A stretch of DNA of 7,566 bases from Actinomycetota bacterium (GCA_005789055.1 SYAA01000391.1:1-7566); one strand, 5' to 3'. Positions 1-6,697 are shown, counted from the first letter of the stretch. Translations and numbers: made by a program. The notes: generated by a model from the sequence alone, not told the origin.

Positions 1-379
1 CAGAGAGCAGGATCAGGAAGATCAGCGTCACCAACCAATTGGTCCGATCGTGCGGCACGTTCCACCACACGAAGGTGAACAGCGCAGCACACAAAAACAA
101 CACGCCGTCGCGCCAGTTGCCCTTGTAGGACGACGCCGCGTCGCGGAGTTGACGGGTTCGCTCGGTACTGACCACCAGGTCGGCGATCCGCACATCGATG
201 CTCGATTTCAGCGCGGCCCGCAACTCGACGTCTTCGGGCGGAATCTTCTCGAGCAGTTCCAGATCGTCCTTGATCATCCCGCGATAGTCGGGACCCTTAA
301 TCGTCCCCGCCAACACACCCATCAGCACGCCACCGGCGATCGGCGCGGCCCCGAACGCCACATCGGCAATTACGGACAT
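1..379 (-). CDS. small two-helix membrane protein, copy 1 (C-terminus beyond window edge)
   Basis: An open frame starts at ATG 379-377 and runs without a stop to the window edge, giving 126 residues; the C-terminus is cut off. GAGG lies 5-8 bases upstream of the ATG. The protein is clearly paralogous to the one at 1777-2223. Both share a glycine-rich start (FGAAPIAGG), a KGPD/RGPD motif near residue 30, an acidic helical middle, and the block GNWRD followed by WWNVPHDRTNW. A hydrophobic helix lies at about residues 91-106 and a second begins near 113, so it is probably a membrane protein with two helices and a helical N-terminal domain. I do not recognise a characterised family and assign no function. 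A decayed flavodoxin-like 3' end lies just upstream, as an intact one does beside copy 2, so the gene pair seems to be a conserved unit. Confidence 0.8.
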   Translation of the reverse strand, partial: MSVIADVAFGAAPIAGGVLMGVLAGTIKGPDYRGMIKDDLELLEKIPPEDVELRAALKSSIDVRIADLVVSTERTRQLRDAASSYKGNWRDGVLFLCAALFTFVWWNVPHDRTNWLVTLIFLILLS

Positions 380-386
380 GCCCACC

Positions 387-425
387 TCATTTCATCAGCA
401 GGAGCCAAGTATGCCGCCGAGTTCC
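387..425 (-). pseudogene. remnant of the 3' end of a flavodoxin-like gene
   Basis: On the minus strand, the stretch before membrane-protein copy 1 reads E-L-G-G-I-L-G and then, after a one-base shift, L-L-L-M-K-stop (TGA at 389-387). The intact flavodoxin-like gene at 2234-2683 ends E-F-G-G-T-L-A-A-V-L-M-stop, and its stop sits at nearly the same distance from the next ATG. Similarity fades beyond about 425, where a TAG replaces the expected Tyr codon. It is best read as a scrap of a flavodoxin gene whose body has been lost. It may be the missing tail of the broken gene at 3284-3520, or the tail of a third paralogue. The match is only about a dozen residues, so confidence is moderate. Confidence 0.45.
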
Positions 426-562
426 TACGCCGTGCACCACAGGACACCGCCGTCGCCCAGGCCGTCGAGGTCGAGTTCGGCGGATCTCGCCCAACTGGAG
501 CTGCCGCACGCGCGGGTTTCGCAACACCGTTGCCGCAGACCAGCGATGAGGTGTGGCGCTGA
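418..562 (+). pseudogene. decayed vapB-type antitoxin, 5' end lost and frameshifted
   Basis: No intact antitoxin frame precedes the PIN toxin gene, but pieces of one can be read in three frames. AEFLRRAPQDTAVAQAVEVE lies at 416-475, ADLAQLE at 480-500, RGFRNTVAADQR at 511-546, and DEVWR-stop at 545-562. In that order they resemble the second half of VapB2-type antitoxins, which have an EYIRRRLAQ-like motif, then a valine-rich strand and a DL motif, and end in AWR. The distance of about 47 codons also fits. The final TGA overlaps the toxin start at 553, as in normal vapBC pairs. The N-terminal DNA-binding half is absent, and no ATG or GTG opens this frame. The left edge abuts or overlaps the flavodoxin scrap on the other strand. 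The reading relies on remembered family features, not an alignment. Confidence 0.4.
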
Positions 563-975
563 TATCGAGGTACCTCCTCGACACCAGTGCCGCCGCGCGG
601 ATGGGTCATCCTGAAGTCGGCGCGCGCCTGGCACCCCTCATCGAGGCCGGACTGGTCGCGACGACAGCCACACTTGACGCCGAAGCGCTCTACAGCGCAC
701 GCAATCCCGTTGAATACGAACAACTCTGGGCGGATCGCCGAGTGGCCTACGAGTACCTGCCGACCGAGGACGAACACTGGCGGGCGGCGCTGCAAGCCCA
801 GCGGGAACTGGCACGGCAGGGCCGGCACCAAGCGGTCGGTATGCCGGATCTGCTGACCGCAGTCCTGGCCGCCGCGCACGGGCTCACAGCGGTCCACTAC
901 GACGCCGACTTCGAGACCGCCGCCACCGTCGTCGCCTTCGAGCAGGTGTGGGTCATGCCGCGCGGCAGCCTGTGA
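553..975 (+). CDS. vapC: PIN-domain toxin (VapC family), apparently without an intact antitoxin
   Basis: This 140-residue protein is full length for VapC. VapC toxins are Mg2+-dependent ribonucleases that typically cut tRNA or rRNA and stall growth when not bound by VapB. The PIN signature is visible: YLLDTSA with Asp10, a central acidic site at Asp42/Glu44, MPDLL with Asp99, and HYDADF with Asp117 and Asp119. The catalytic set therefore looks complete. The subtype resembles VapC2 of M. tuberculosis (family knowledge from memory). The chosen start is GTG 553, which overlaps the stop of the decayed antitoxin by ten bases and suggests former translational coupling. The only purine-rich stretch upstream (GATGAGG) is too close to the start to be a good ribosome site, so expression may now be low. 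Whether it is active, silent, or neutralised by another VapB cannot be told. Confidence 0.85.
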   Translation: MALISRYLLDTSAAARMGHPEVGARLAPLIEAGLVATTATLDAEALYSARNPVEYEQLWADRRVAYEYLPTEDEHWRAALQAQRELARQGRHQAVGMPDLLTAVLAAAHGLTAVHYDADFETAATVVAFEQVWVMPRGSL

Positions 976-1005
976 CAGGAGGCGTACGGCGGACGGACAC
1001 CAGTC

Positions 1006-1042
1006 GCATCATGATGTGTATTGATGATGTTATGATGCGGTC
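1006..1042 (+). promoter_or_regulatory. leaderless promoter and probable VapB operator
   Basis: A -10 hexamer TATGAT (1031-1036) is followed by six bases and then the GTG of vapB at 1043. That spacing places the transcript start on the first base of the codon, so the mRNA should be leaderless; no Shine-Dalgarno site is present. The promoter is wrapped in symmetry. CATCATGATG at 1007-1016 is a perfect palindrome, and GCATCAT (1006-1012) is mirrored by ATGATGC (1032-1038) over the -10 box. ATGATG also occurs at 1011-1016, 1023-1028 and 1032-1037. Ribbon-helix-helix VapB proteins bind such repeats and repress their own operon, so autoregulation is likely. Confidence 0.6.
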
Positions 1043-1291
1043 GTGCGCACGACCCTGAATATCTCCGACGATCTCTTGGCCGAAGCGAAGGTCGTCGCCG
1101 CTAGAACGCACCGTTCCATCGGTGCGGTGGTCGACGATGCGCTGCGGGTGTTGCTCAGGCGCGACGCGGCCGAATCGAAGGTCGAGGCGTGGACGTTTCC
1201 CATCAGTGGCGCCGGTGGCCTGCAACCCGGGGTGAACCTCGATGACCGCGAAGCCCTCGCCGATCTCCTGGGTGAGAATGCTCTGCCCTGA
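1043..1291 (+). CDS. vapB: VapB antitoxin, ribbon-helix-helix type
   Basis: This 82-residue antitoxin begins MRTTLNISDDLLAEAK. Residues 1-40 show the short strand and two helices of a ribbon-helix-helix DNA-binding domain. The C-terminal half has the pattern GGLQPGVNLDDREALADLL (about 58-76), typical of VapB tails that wrap the toxin and block its active site. The start is GTG 1043, chosen because the family opens with MRTT and because the -10 box lies exactly six bases upstream. The gene overlaps the following vapC by 14 bases, so the two are co-translated. The VapB-VapC complex is expected to repress the promoter at 1006-1042. This unit looks intact, unlike the one just upstream. Confidence 0.9.
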   Translation: MRTTLNISDDLLAEAKVVAARTHRSIGAVVDDALRVLLRRDAAESKVEAWTFPISGAGGLQPGVNLDDREALADLLGENALP

Positions 1292-1706
1292 CGTCAACGT
1301 CCTGCTGTACGCATTCCGCCGCGACAGCGCGGATCACAACCCATACGCGCAATGGCTACAGCGCGCCATGACCGGTCACGAGCCGGTCGGCGTGAGTGAA
1401 CTCGTCCTTTCGGGTGTGGTTCGCTTGGCGACCAACCATCGGATCTACCGCCAGCCCAGCTCCACGGCGGATGTACTGGACTTCTGCCATGCGGTACGCT
1501 CAGGTCCGTCCGCGATCCCGTTGCGGCCCGGGGCCAAGCACTGGGAGATCTTCTCCGGACTCTGCCGCGCTGTCTCGGCCACCGCCAACGATGTGCCCGA
1601 CGCCTACCACGCGGCGCTGGCCATCGAGCACGGCGCGACCTGGATCACCAACGATCGCGGGTACGCCCAGTTCCCGAACCTGTTGTGGCGCAGCCCGATT
1701 GACTAG
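1278..1706 (+). CDS. vapC: VapC toxin, PIN-domain ribonuclease
   Basis: This 142-residue PIN protein is partner to the antitoxin just upstream. Expected acidic residues are present: Asp5 in PDVNVLLYAF, Glu41 in SELVLSG, Asp105/Asp108 in NDVPDAYHAALA, and Asp126 in WITNDRGYAQF. The C-terminus (FPNLLWRSPID) is typical of this subgroup, so the protein is complete. ATG 1278 is chosen because the PIN fold begins within a few residues of it; GTG 1272 is a possible alternative. A more upstream ATG at 1242 would add twelve residues unlike the family and overlap vapB by 50 bases, so it was rejected. The subgroup differs from the first PIN protein in this window, so the two pairs are not a recent duplication. 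The RNA target cannot be read from sequence. Confidence 0.9.
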   Translation: MLCPDVNVLLYAFRRDSADHNPYAQWLQRAMTGHEPVGVSELVLSGVVRLATNHRIYRQPSSTADVLDFCHAVRSGPSAIPLRPGAKHWEIFSGLCRAVSATANDVPDAYHAALAIEHGATWITNDRGYAQFPNLLWRSPID

Positions 1707-1718
1707 TCGTCTCCAAAT

Positions 1719-1787
1719 CACCGCCGCGGTGTACATCGGCGCCGCGGAGAACGACGCCTCCTACCGGCCACCTGGCTTAGCGCCGGT
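1719..1787. terminator. possible bidirectional terminator between convergent genes
   Basis: The 70-base gap between vapC and membrane-protein copy 2, which converge, is rich in short symmetry. CCGCGG at 1724-1729 can pair with CCGCGG at 1742-1747, and ACCGGC at 1763-1768 can pair with GCCGGT at 1782-1787 across a 13-base loop spanning the stop of the minus-strand gene. No T-tract follows either stem, which is common for mycobacterial terminators but also means the call is weak in such GC-rich DNA. Confidence 0.25.
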
Positions 1788-2223
1788 CGAACAATCTCCG
1801 CAGCGCCGCGATGACACCTCGCGCGGCGTACAGGCCGATGACAACCGACACGATCACCAGGACGATGAAGGTGATCAGCCAATTGGTCCGGTCGTGCGGG
1901 ACGTTCCACCACACCAGCGTGAACAGCAGGGCACAGAGCAGAAGAACGACGTCGCGCCAATTGCCCCTATACGTCCCGGCGGTCTGTCGCAGTTCGTAGT
2001 TCCGGTCGAGGAATGCGACCAGTTCGTAGACGCGCATATCGATGGTGCGCTGAAGCTCGCTCCGGAGTGCGACGCTCTCTTCCGGAAGGCTGTTGAGCAG
2101 TTCGATATCCGATTTCAGAGCTGTGCGGACGTCCGGTCCCCTGAACGCCCCGACCAGCGATCCCAGCATCGCCCCGCCTGCGATGGGGGCAGCCCCCAGG
2201 GCGAAATCGCCGATCCCGGCCAT
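1777..2223 (-). CDS. small two-helix membrane protein, copy 2
   Basis: This complete 148-residue protein is paralogous to the partial one at 1-379, with the blocks GAAPIAGG, RGPD, GNWRD and WWNVPHDRTNW in common. The N-terminal 30 residues are small and glycine-rich, and residues 31-85 look like charged helices. Two hydrophobic helices follow at about 91-106 and 114-136, and the short tail LRRLFDRR is basic, suggesting a cytoplasmic C-terminus. The start is ATG 2223 with GAGG five bases before it. The gene begins 10 bases after the end of the flavodoxin-like gene at 2234-2683, so the two are almost certainly one transcript. A membrane partner for the redox protein is a fair guess, but no function is established and I do not recognise a named family. 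Confidence 0.85.
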   Translation of the reverse strand: MAGIGDFALGAAPIAGGAMLGSLVGAFRGPDVRTALKSDIELLNSLPEESVALRSELQRTIDMRVYELVAFLDRNYELRQTAGTYRGNWRDVVLLLCALLFTLVWWNVPHDRTNWLITFIVLVIVSVVIGLYAARGVIAALRRLFDRR

Positions 2224-2233
2224 GGCACCTCGC

Positions 2234-2683
2234 TTACATCAGCACGGCGGCAAGAGTGCCACCGAATTCGTATGCATTCTGACGCACAGCAGCCTCGATG
2301 GGACCGGTGATCTCGACGGTGTCGGCGGCCTTGACCAGCTTCAGCCCGGCGCAAATCCGTTCGACGGCCGAGGCGGCACCGGTGGTGTCGTTGTTGCCGT
2401 GCACCCACAAACCGTAGGGCCGGTTGGCCACGTAATCCAGAACCGGGTAGTAGACCGTGTCGAAAAAGTGCTTAAGCGCGCCCGACATGTAGCCGAAGTT
2501 GGCGGTCGTGCCGAACAGGTAGCCGTCTGCTTCGAGCATGTCGCTGACGCTGGCGGCCAACGCCGGGCGGACCACCACGTCCACGCCGGTGATTTCCGGA
2601 TCGCGGGTTCCGGCCAGGACGGCATCGAGCAGTTCACGGGTTACCGGTGAGGGTGTGTGGTGGACGATCAGCAGGCGCGTCAT
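2234..2683 (-). CDS. flavodoxin-like / NADPH-dependent FMN reductase family protein (intact copy)
   Basis: This is a 149-residue protein of the flavodoxin fold and a homologue of M. tuberculosis Rv2771c (from memory). It opens MTRLLIVHHTPSP, where the loop after the first strand (residues 9-15) takes the place of the phosphate loop that holds FMN. A second FMN contact is likely at GTTANFGYMSGALKHFFD (58-75). The C-terminal helix ends EFGGTLAAVLM, and the length is normal for a single domain. The protein probably binds FMN and carries electrons in the cytoplasm; the substrate is unknown. Start ATG 2683 lacks a Shine-Dalgarno site. A TANNNT hexamer lies nine bases upstream, so the message may have almost no leader. 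By my count it shares about 46 of 72 N-terminal residues with the broken copy at 3284-3520, so they are old paralogues. It is followed in operon by membrane-protein copy 2. Confidence 0.85.
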   Translation of the reverse strand: MTRLLIVHHTPSPVTRELLDAVLAGTRDPEITGVDVVVRPALAASVSDMLEADGYLFGTTANFGYMSGALKHFFDTVYYPVLDYVANRPYGLWVHGNNDTTGAASAVERICAGLKLVKAADTVEITGPIEAAVRQNAYEFGGTLAAVLM

Positions 2684-2692
2684 CGTGAAGGC

Positions 2693-2698
2693 ATGCTA
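2693..2698 (-). promoter_or_regulatory. candidate -10 box for the flavodoxin-like gene
   Basis: On the minus strand TAGCAT (2698-2693) lies nine bases before ATG 2683, with no ribosome site in between. It fits the mycobacterial TANNNT pattern and would give a transcript with a leader of only a few bases. No clear -35 element was found. The remaining gap up to about 2786 separates this gene from the divergent reductase. It holds a repeated TTACCAA (2700-2706 and 2763-2769) but nothing else I can name. Confidence 0.35.
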
Positions 2699-2786
2699 CT
2701 TACCAAAGTGTGACGGGCGGAGTTGAGCGCCAACCTCTAGGCCTGCCCGCAACGAACGAGGGTTACCAAGGTTGATTTACCCAGCT

Positions 2787-2792
2787 AGGAGG
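2787..2792 (+). promoter_or_regulatory. strong ribosome binding site that fixes a TTG start
   Basis: AGGAGG at 2787-2792 is a full anti-16S match and lies seven bases before TTG 2800. It is the reason for taking the rare TTG as the start of the Ddn-type reductase; the next ATG in frame is eight codons further on and has no such site. Confidence 0.75.
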
Positions 2793-2799
2793 TTTCACT

Positions 2800-3264
2800 T
2801 TGACCAGCCGCCTCTACAGTTCGATGACTAAGGCGATGGGCAACCCTGCCATGCGCCCGATCACCAAGGCGTTCAGCGGCATGCATGCCAAAGCGTTCCG
2901 ACTCACCAAGGGACGGGCGAGCAACCCAAAGTGGCCGATGCTCGTGCTCACCGTCACCGGCCGCAAAAGCGGTAAACCCCGTGACGTTCCCCTGGTCTAC
3001 CACCGTGACGGCCACCGGTTCGCAGTTGTAGCCGCCTACGGTGGTAGCGACGTCGATCCGGCGTGGTGGCGGAACCTGCAGGCCAACCCCGCGGCCACGG
3101 CATTGGTGGACAACGCCACAATCGCCGTGACGGCCGCCAAGGCGAACGCCGACGAGCGTGCGCGACTCTGGCCGCACTTGGTGGCAATGTATCCGTACTT
3201 CGACGAGTACCAACAGCGGACGACTCGGGAAATCCCAGTCGTGCTCCTGACGCCGCAGGCCTAA
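2800..3264 (+). CDS. F420-dependent (Ddn-type) deazaflavin reductase family protein
   Basis: This 154-residue protein belongs to the nitroreductase/deazaflavin-dependent oxidoreductase family, whose best-known member is Ddn of M. tuberculosis, the activator of pretomanid. These split-barrel proteins bind coenzyme F420 and often reduce quinones or xenobiotics. Family marks are TVTGRKSGKPRDVPLVY (51-67), AAYGGSDVDPAWWRNLQANP (78-97) and the tail YPYFDEYQQRTTREIPVVLL (131-150), which carries the tyrosines that shape the substrate pocket in Ddn. The N-terminal 30-40 residues are helical and amphipathic, as in relatives that touch the membrane. The start is TTG 2800, supported by AGGAGG seven bases upstream. 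The gene stands alone on the plus strand inside the accessory segment, between two flavodoxin-like genes on the other strand. The cofactor assignment is family knowledge; the substrate is unknown. Confidence 0.88.
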   Translation: MTSRLYSSMTKAMGNPAMRPITKAFSGMHAKAFRLTKGRASNPKWPMLVLTVTGRKSGKPRDVPLVYHRDGHRFAVVAAYGGSDVDPAWWRNLQANPAATALVDNATIAVTAAKANADERARLWPHLVAMYPYFDEYQQRTTREIPVVLLTPQA

Positions 3265-3283
3265 CGTCCGCATATCCCCTACA

Positions 3284-3516
3284 TCACCCATTATCGACGG
3301 TTAAGTGCTTGAGCGCACCGCTGAGATAGCCGAGGTTGGCCGGTGTGCCGAGTAGGTAGCCGTCGGCCGCCAGCATCTCGGCCGGCGAGACCGTCAACGC
3401 CGGGCGACGGATCACCTCGACGCCGACGATGTCGGGATCGGTCGCCCCGGACACGACCGCGTCAAACATCTCGGCGCAGTGCGGCGACGGTGTGTGGTGG
3501 ACGATCAGCAGCGTGC

Positions 3517-3520
<4 letters not shown>
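3284..3520 (-). pseudogene. flavodoxin-like gene, 3' half missing (Rv2771c-type)
   Basis: The frame opens at GTG 3520, overlapping the preceding operon gene by GTGA, and reads STLLIVHHTPSPHCAEMF onward as a normal flavodoxin-like protein. Similarity to the intact copy at 2234-2683 runs to residue 72 (SGALKH) and stops there. Six unrelated residues, LTVDNG, and a TGA follow. The product is 78 residues, about half of the usual 150, and lacks the second half of the flavodoxin fold, so it is very unlikely to work. This gene sits where Rv2771c lies in M. tuberculosis, third in the dapB operon, and is probably the ancestral copy. The break near 3301 marks the right edge of the accessory segment. 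The start and coupling to the upstream gene remain intact. Confidence 0.75.
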
Positions 3521-4745
<1,225 letters not shown>

Positions 4746-4746
4746 T

Positions 4747-4768
4747 TACTATTCGAACATGAGTTCGA
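4747..4768 (+). promoter_or_regulatory. -10 box plus perfect SOS (LexA) box over the start codon
   Basis: TACTAT at 4747-4752 is a good mycobacterial -10. It is followed immediately by TCGAACATGAGTTCGA (4753-4768), which is an exact match to the mycobacterial SOS consensus TCGAAC-N4-GTTCGA. The four central bases are ATGA, so the box straddles the start codon ATG 4759. The spacing of six bases from -10 to ATG predicts a leaderless message. LexA bound here would cover the start of transcription, and cleavage of LexA after DNA damage should release it. Confidence 0.88.
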
Positions 4769-6087
4769 TTTTAGGCGAGTTGGATGCTCTGGATGCGGCA
4801 GTGGACGCGTTGCGATCGGCCGACCTCGACGGGCTGAGTCCCACTGAGCGCTTGTGCGTGCTCGAACGCATGGAGACGGCCCTTCGCCGGCAGGTCGCCG
4901 CCAGCCACGCGATCATTCATCGACTGGAGCAGTTCGAAGGGTGCCCGCCGGTGCACATCGCACTCTCCGATGTGCTGCGGATCAGTCGTGCCGAGGCCCG
5001 CCGGCGAATTCGGGATGCGGCGCAGTTGGCGCCCCGCAGCACGCTCACCGGTCAGCCGCTGCCGCCGGAGTTGCCGGCCACCGCTGCGGCATGGCATCGG
5101 GGAATCCTCGATTCCGAGCATTTGCGCACGATTCAGAAATTCATCCGGGAACTCCCCCACCACATTGCGCCCGACGTTGTTGCAGACAGCGAGAAGCTGC
5201 TAGCTGAGCAGGCAGCGTTGTTGCGGCCCGACCAACTGGGCAAGGTTGCTGAACGGTTAGCCGTCCAGGTCAACCCCGACGGGGTCTTCTCCGACGCGGA
5301 CCGCGCACGCAAGCGAGGCTTCACCTGGTGTGGCGGCCAGCATCCCGACGGTATGAGTACAGGCAAACTCATCGCAACGCCGGAGCTACGGTCGCTTTTC
5401 GAGAGTTGGATGGCCAAGTTCGCCGCACCCGGGATGTGCAACCCGGACGACCAGAGTCCCTGTACCGGAGGCGAACCCGACGAAATGCGCGCTCAGCGTG
5501 ATCCGCGCGGCCATGCCCAACGACAGCACGATGCGCTGGTGGCACTGGTCCGCGGTCAACTCGGCAATCCCGATCTCGGCACTCACCGTGGGCTACCGGT
5601 CACCGTGATCGCCACCACCACCGTCCAGGATTTGCAGGCAAAGTCCGGGTATGCGGTGACGGCCGGCGGCACACTGCTTCCGATGTCCGATCTGATCCGG
5701 ATGGCGAGTCACGCCTACCACTACCTCGCAGTGTTCGACGGTGACAACGGACGTCCGCTGTATCTGGGGCGGTCCAAACGGATCGCCAGCGCCGATCAGC
5801 GACTTGTCCTGCACGGGAGCGAACGCGGATGCAGCCATCCCGGTTGCGACGTTCCCGGCTACCGATGTGAAGTCCATCATGTCGACGAGTGGGCAACTGG
5901 GGGCCATACCGACATCGACCGACTGACCTTCGCGTGCGCGGCCCACCACAAACTGCTCGACCAGGGGTGGAAGACCCGAAAGTTGGCCAACGGAGACACC
6001 GAATGGATTCCGCCGCCGCAGCTCCCACTTCTCGGCGGCACCAATAACTTCCACCACCCCGAGCGGCTGCTCGGTGAGGGAGCCTGA
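4759..6087 (+). CDS. 13E12-family protein with DUF222 and C-terminal HNH nuclease domain
   Basis: This 442-residue protein is of full length for the mycobacterial 13E12 repeat family. The N-terminal two thirds is the helical DUF222 region, with arginine-rich stretches such as ISRAEARRRIRDAAQLAP near residue 75-90. The C-terminus is an HNH endonuclease fold: a CxxxxC zinc pair at Cys358 and Cys363, HH at 373-374 in CEVHHVDEW, then TGGHTDIDRLTFACAAHH with Cys393 and His396-397. It is probably a DNA-binding or DNA-cutting protein, but the family has no settled role. Several 13E12 members of M. tuberculosis are LexA-regulated (established, from memory), and this one carries a perfect SOS box on its start codon. 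ATG 4759 is supported by the -10 box six bases before it. It converges on aldR with one base between the stops. Confidence 0.92.
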   Translation: MSSILGELDALDAAVDALRSADLDGLSPTERLCVLERMETALRRQVAASHAIIHRLEQFEGCPPVHIALSDVLRISRAEARRRIRDAAQLAPRSTLTGQPLPPELPATAAAWHRGILDSEHLRTIQKFIRELPHHIAPDVVADSEKLLAEQAALLRPDQLGKVAERLAVQVNPDGVFSDADRARKRGFTWCGGQHPDGMSTGKLIATPELRSLFESWMAKFAAPGMCNPDDQSPCTGGEPDEMRAQRDPRGHAQRQHDALVALVRGQLGNPDLGTHRGLPVTVIATTTVQDLQAKSGYAVTAGGTLLPMSDLIRMASHAYHYLAVFDGDNGRPLYLGRSKRIASADQRLVLHGSERGCSHPGCDVPGYRCEVHHVDEWATGGHTDIDRLTFACAAHHKLLDQGWKTRKLANGDTEWIPPPQLPLLGGTNNFHHPERLLGEGA

Positions 6088-6088
6088 G

Positions 6089-6604
6089 CTACAGCGGTGC
6101 TCCCCCGCGCAGATGCTCGAAAATCAGCGACGTCTGGGTGCCGGCCACGTCGGAATCGGCATTGAGGTTGTCGACCACGAAGGACCGCAGATCGTCGGTG
6201 TCGCGGGCGGCCACATGGATCAGGAAGTCGTCGGCGCCGGCCAGGAAGTAGACGTCGATCACCTGCGGCTTACTTCGGATCTGCTGGATGAAGGTGCGAA
6301 TCTTGCCGCGAGAGCCAGATCGCAGGCTCACAGAGACCATCGCCTGCAGGGGCAGGCCAATGGCCGCGGGGTCGATCTCGGCGTGGAAGCCCCGGATCAC
6401 GCCGAGATCCTGCAGTCGCCGGACCCGGCCGTGGCAGGTCGAAGGCGCGATCCCGACAGCATCGGCCAGTGCGCTGTTGGAGGCGCGGGCGTCGGCGTGC
6501 AGGAGTGTCAGCAGACGGCGGTCGACCTCGTCGAGATCGGCGGGCCGAATATCCTTCGGTTCAGCCACCGGGCTGAGCGAGTTTCTCGACTTTTGTTCGG
6601 CCAT
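6089..6604 (-). CDS. aldR: Lrp/AsnC-family transcriptional regulator AldR
   Basis: This 171-residue regulator of alanine dehydrogenase is divergent from ald. A winged helix-turn-helix lies at about residues 24-78 (DLDEVDRRLLTLL, then ASNSALADAVGIAPSTCHGR as the recognition part). A ligand-binding RAM domain follows at about 88-165 (LQAMVSVSLRSGSRG to TSLIFEHL). The first 20 residues are a loose charged extension as in the M. tuberculosis protein. In M. tuberculosis AldR binds the aldR-ald gap as an octamer and controls ald in response to alanine (known). The start is ATG 6604, with TAAGAT six bases upstream and no ribosome site, so it is probably leaderless. The gene appears intact although its main target, ald, is interrupted here, so its remaining role is in question. 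Confidence 0.95.
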   Translation of the reverse strand: MAEQKSRNSLSPVAEPKDIRPADLDEVDRRLLTLLHADARASNSALADAVGIAPSTCHGRVRRLQDLGVIRGFHAEIDPAAIGLPLQAMVSVSLRSGSRGKIRTFIQQIRSKPQVIDVYFLAGADDFLIHVAARDTDDLRSFVVDNLNADSDVAGTQTSLIFEHLRGGAPL

Positions 6605-6610
6605 ATCGAT

Positions 6611-6661
6611 ATCTTAGCGAATCTTCATCTAACCGATTGCCACCAACCCGAAATATCTTCA
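6611..6661. promoter_or_regulatory. aldR -10 box and candidate AldR operator repeats
   Basis: The gap between aldR and ald is 93 bases. On the minus strand TAAGAT (6616-6611) lies six bases before the aldR ATG. On the plus strand ATCTTAG (6611-6617), ATCTTCA (6621-6627) and ATCTTCA (6655-6661) form a direct repeat with offsets of 10 and 34 bases, close to one and three helical turns. The first overlaps the aldR -10, so autorepression is plausible. GAA-ATATC-TTC at 6650-6660 is also roughly palindromic. These are good candidates for the sites wrapped by an Lrp-type octamer. A clear -10 for ald was not found; the region near 6671-6679 (TGGTATATC) is the best guess. Confidence 0.45.
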
Positions 6662-6697
6662 CACTAATGGTGGTATATCCGCGATCAAGGAGCACCC

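Noticed and set aside
50..562. A 170-codon open frame on the plus strand as a real gene
   Set aside because: Its first 330 bases are antisense to the membrane-protein gene, which has clear paralogue support. Only the last 145 bases resemble an antitoxin fragment.
1242..1277. Upstream ATG that would lengthen the second VapC by twelve residues
   Set aside because: The added residues do not look like a PIN N-terminus, and the overlap with vapB would be 50 bases; ATG 1278 fits the family.
1396..2310. A 304-codon open frame on the plus strand
   Set aside because: It overlaps vapC in another frame and then runs antisense to membrane-protein copy 2, whose coding is supported by a paralogue. Its translation has no recognisable domain.
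5386..6057. Minus-strand open frames inside the 13E12 gene
   Set aside because: They are shadows of a well-supported plus-strand gene in GC-rich DNA and show no domain.
4759..6087. Prophage attachment site inside the 13E12 gene
   Set aside because: Phage phiRv1 is known to integrate in such repeats in M. tuberculosis, but the gene here is uninterrupted and I cannot identify a core site by eye.
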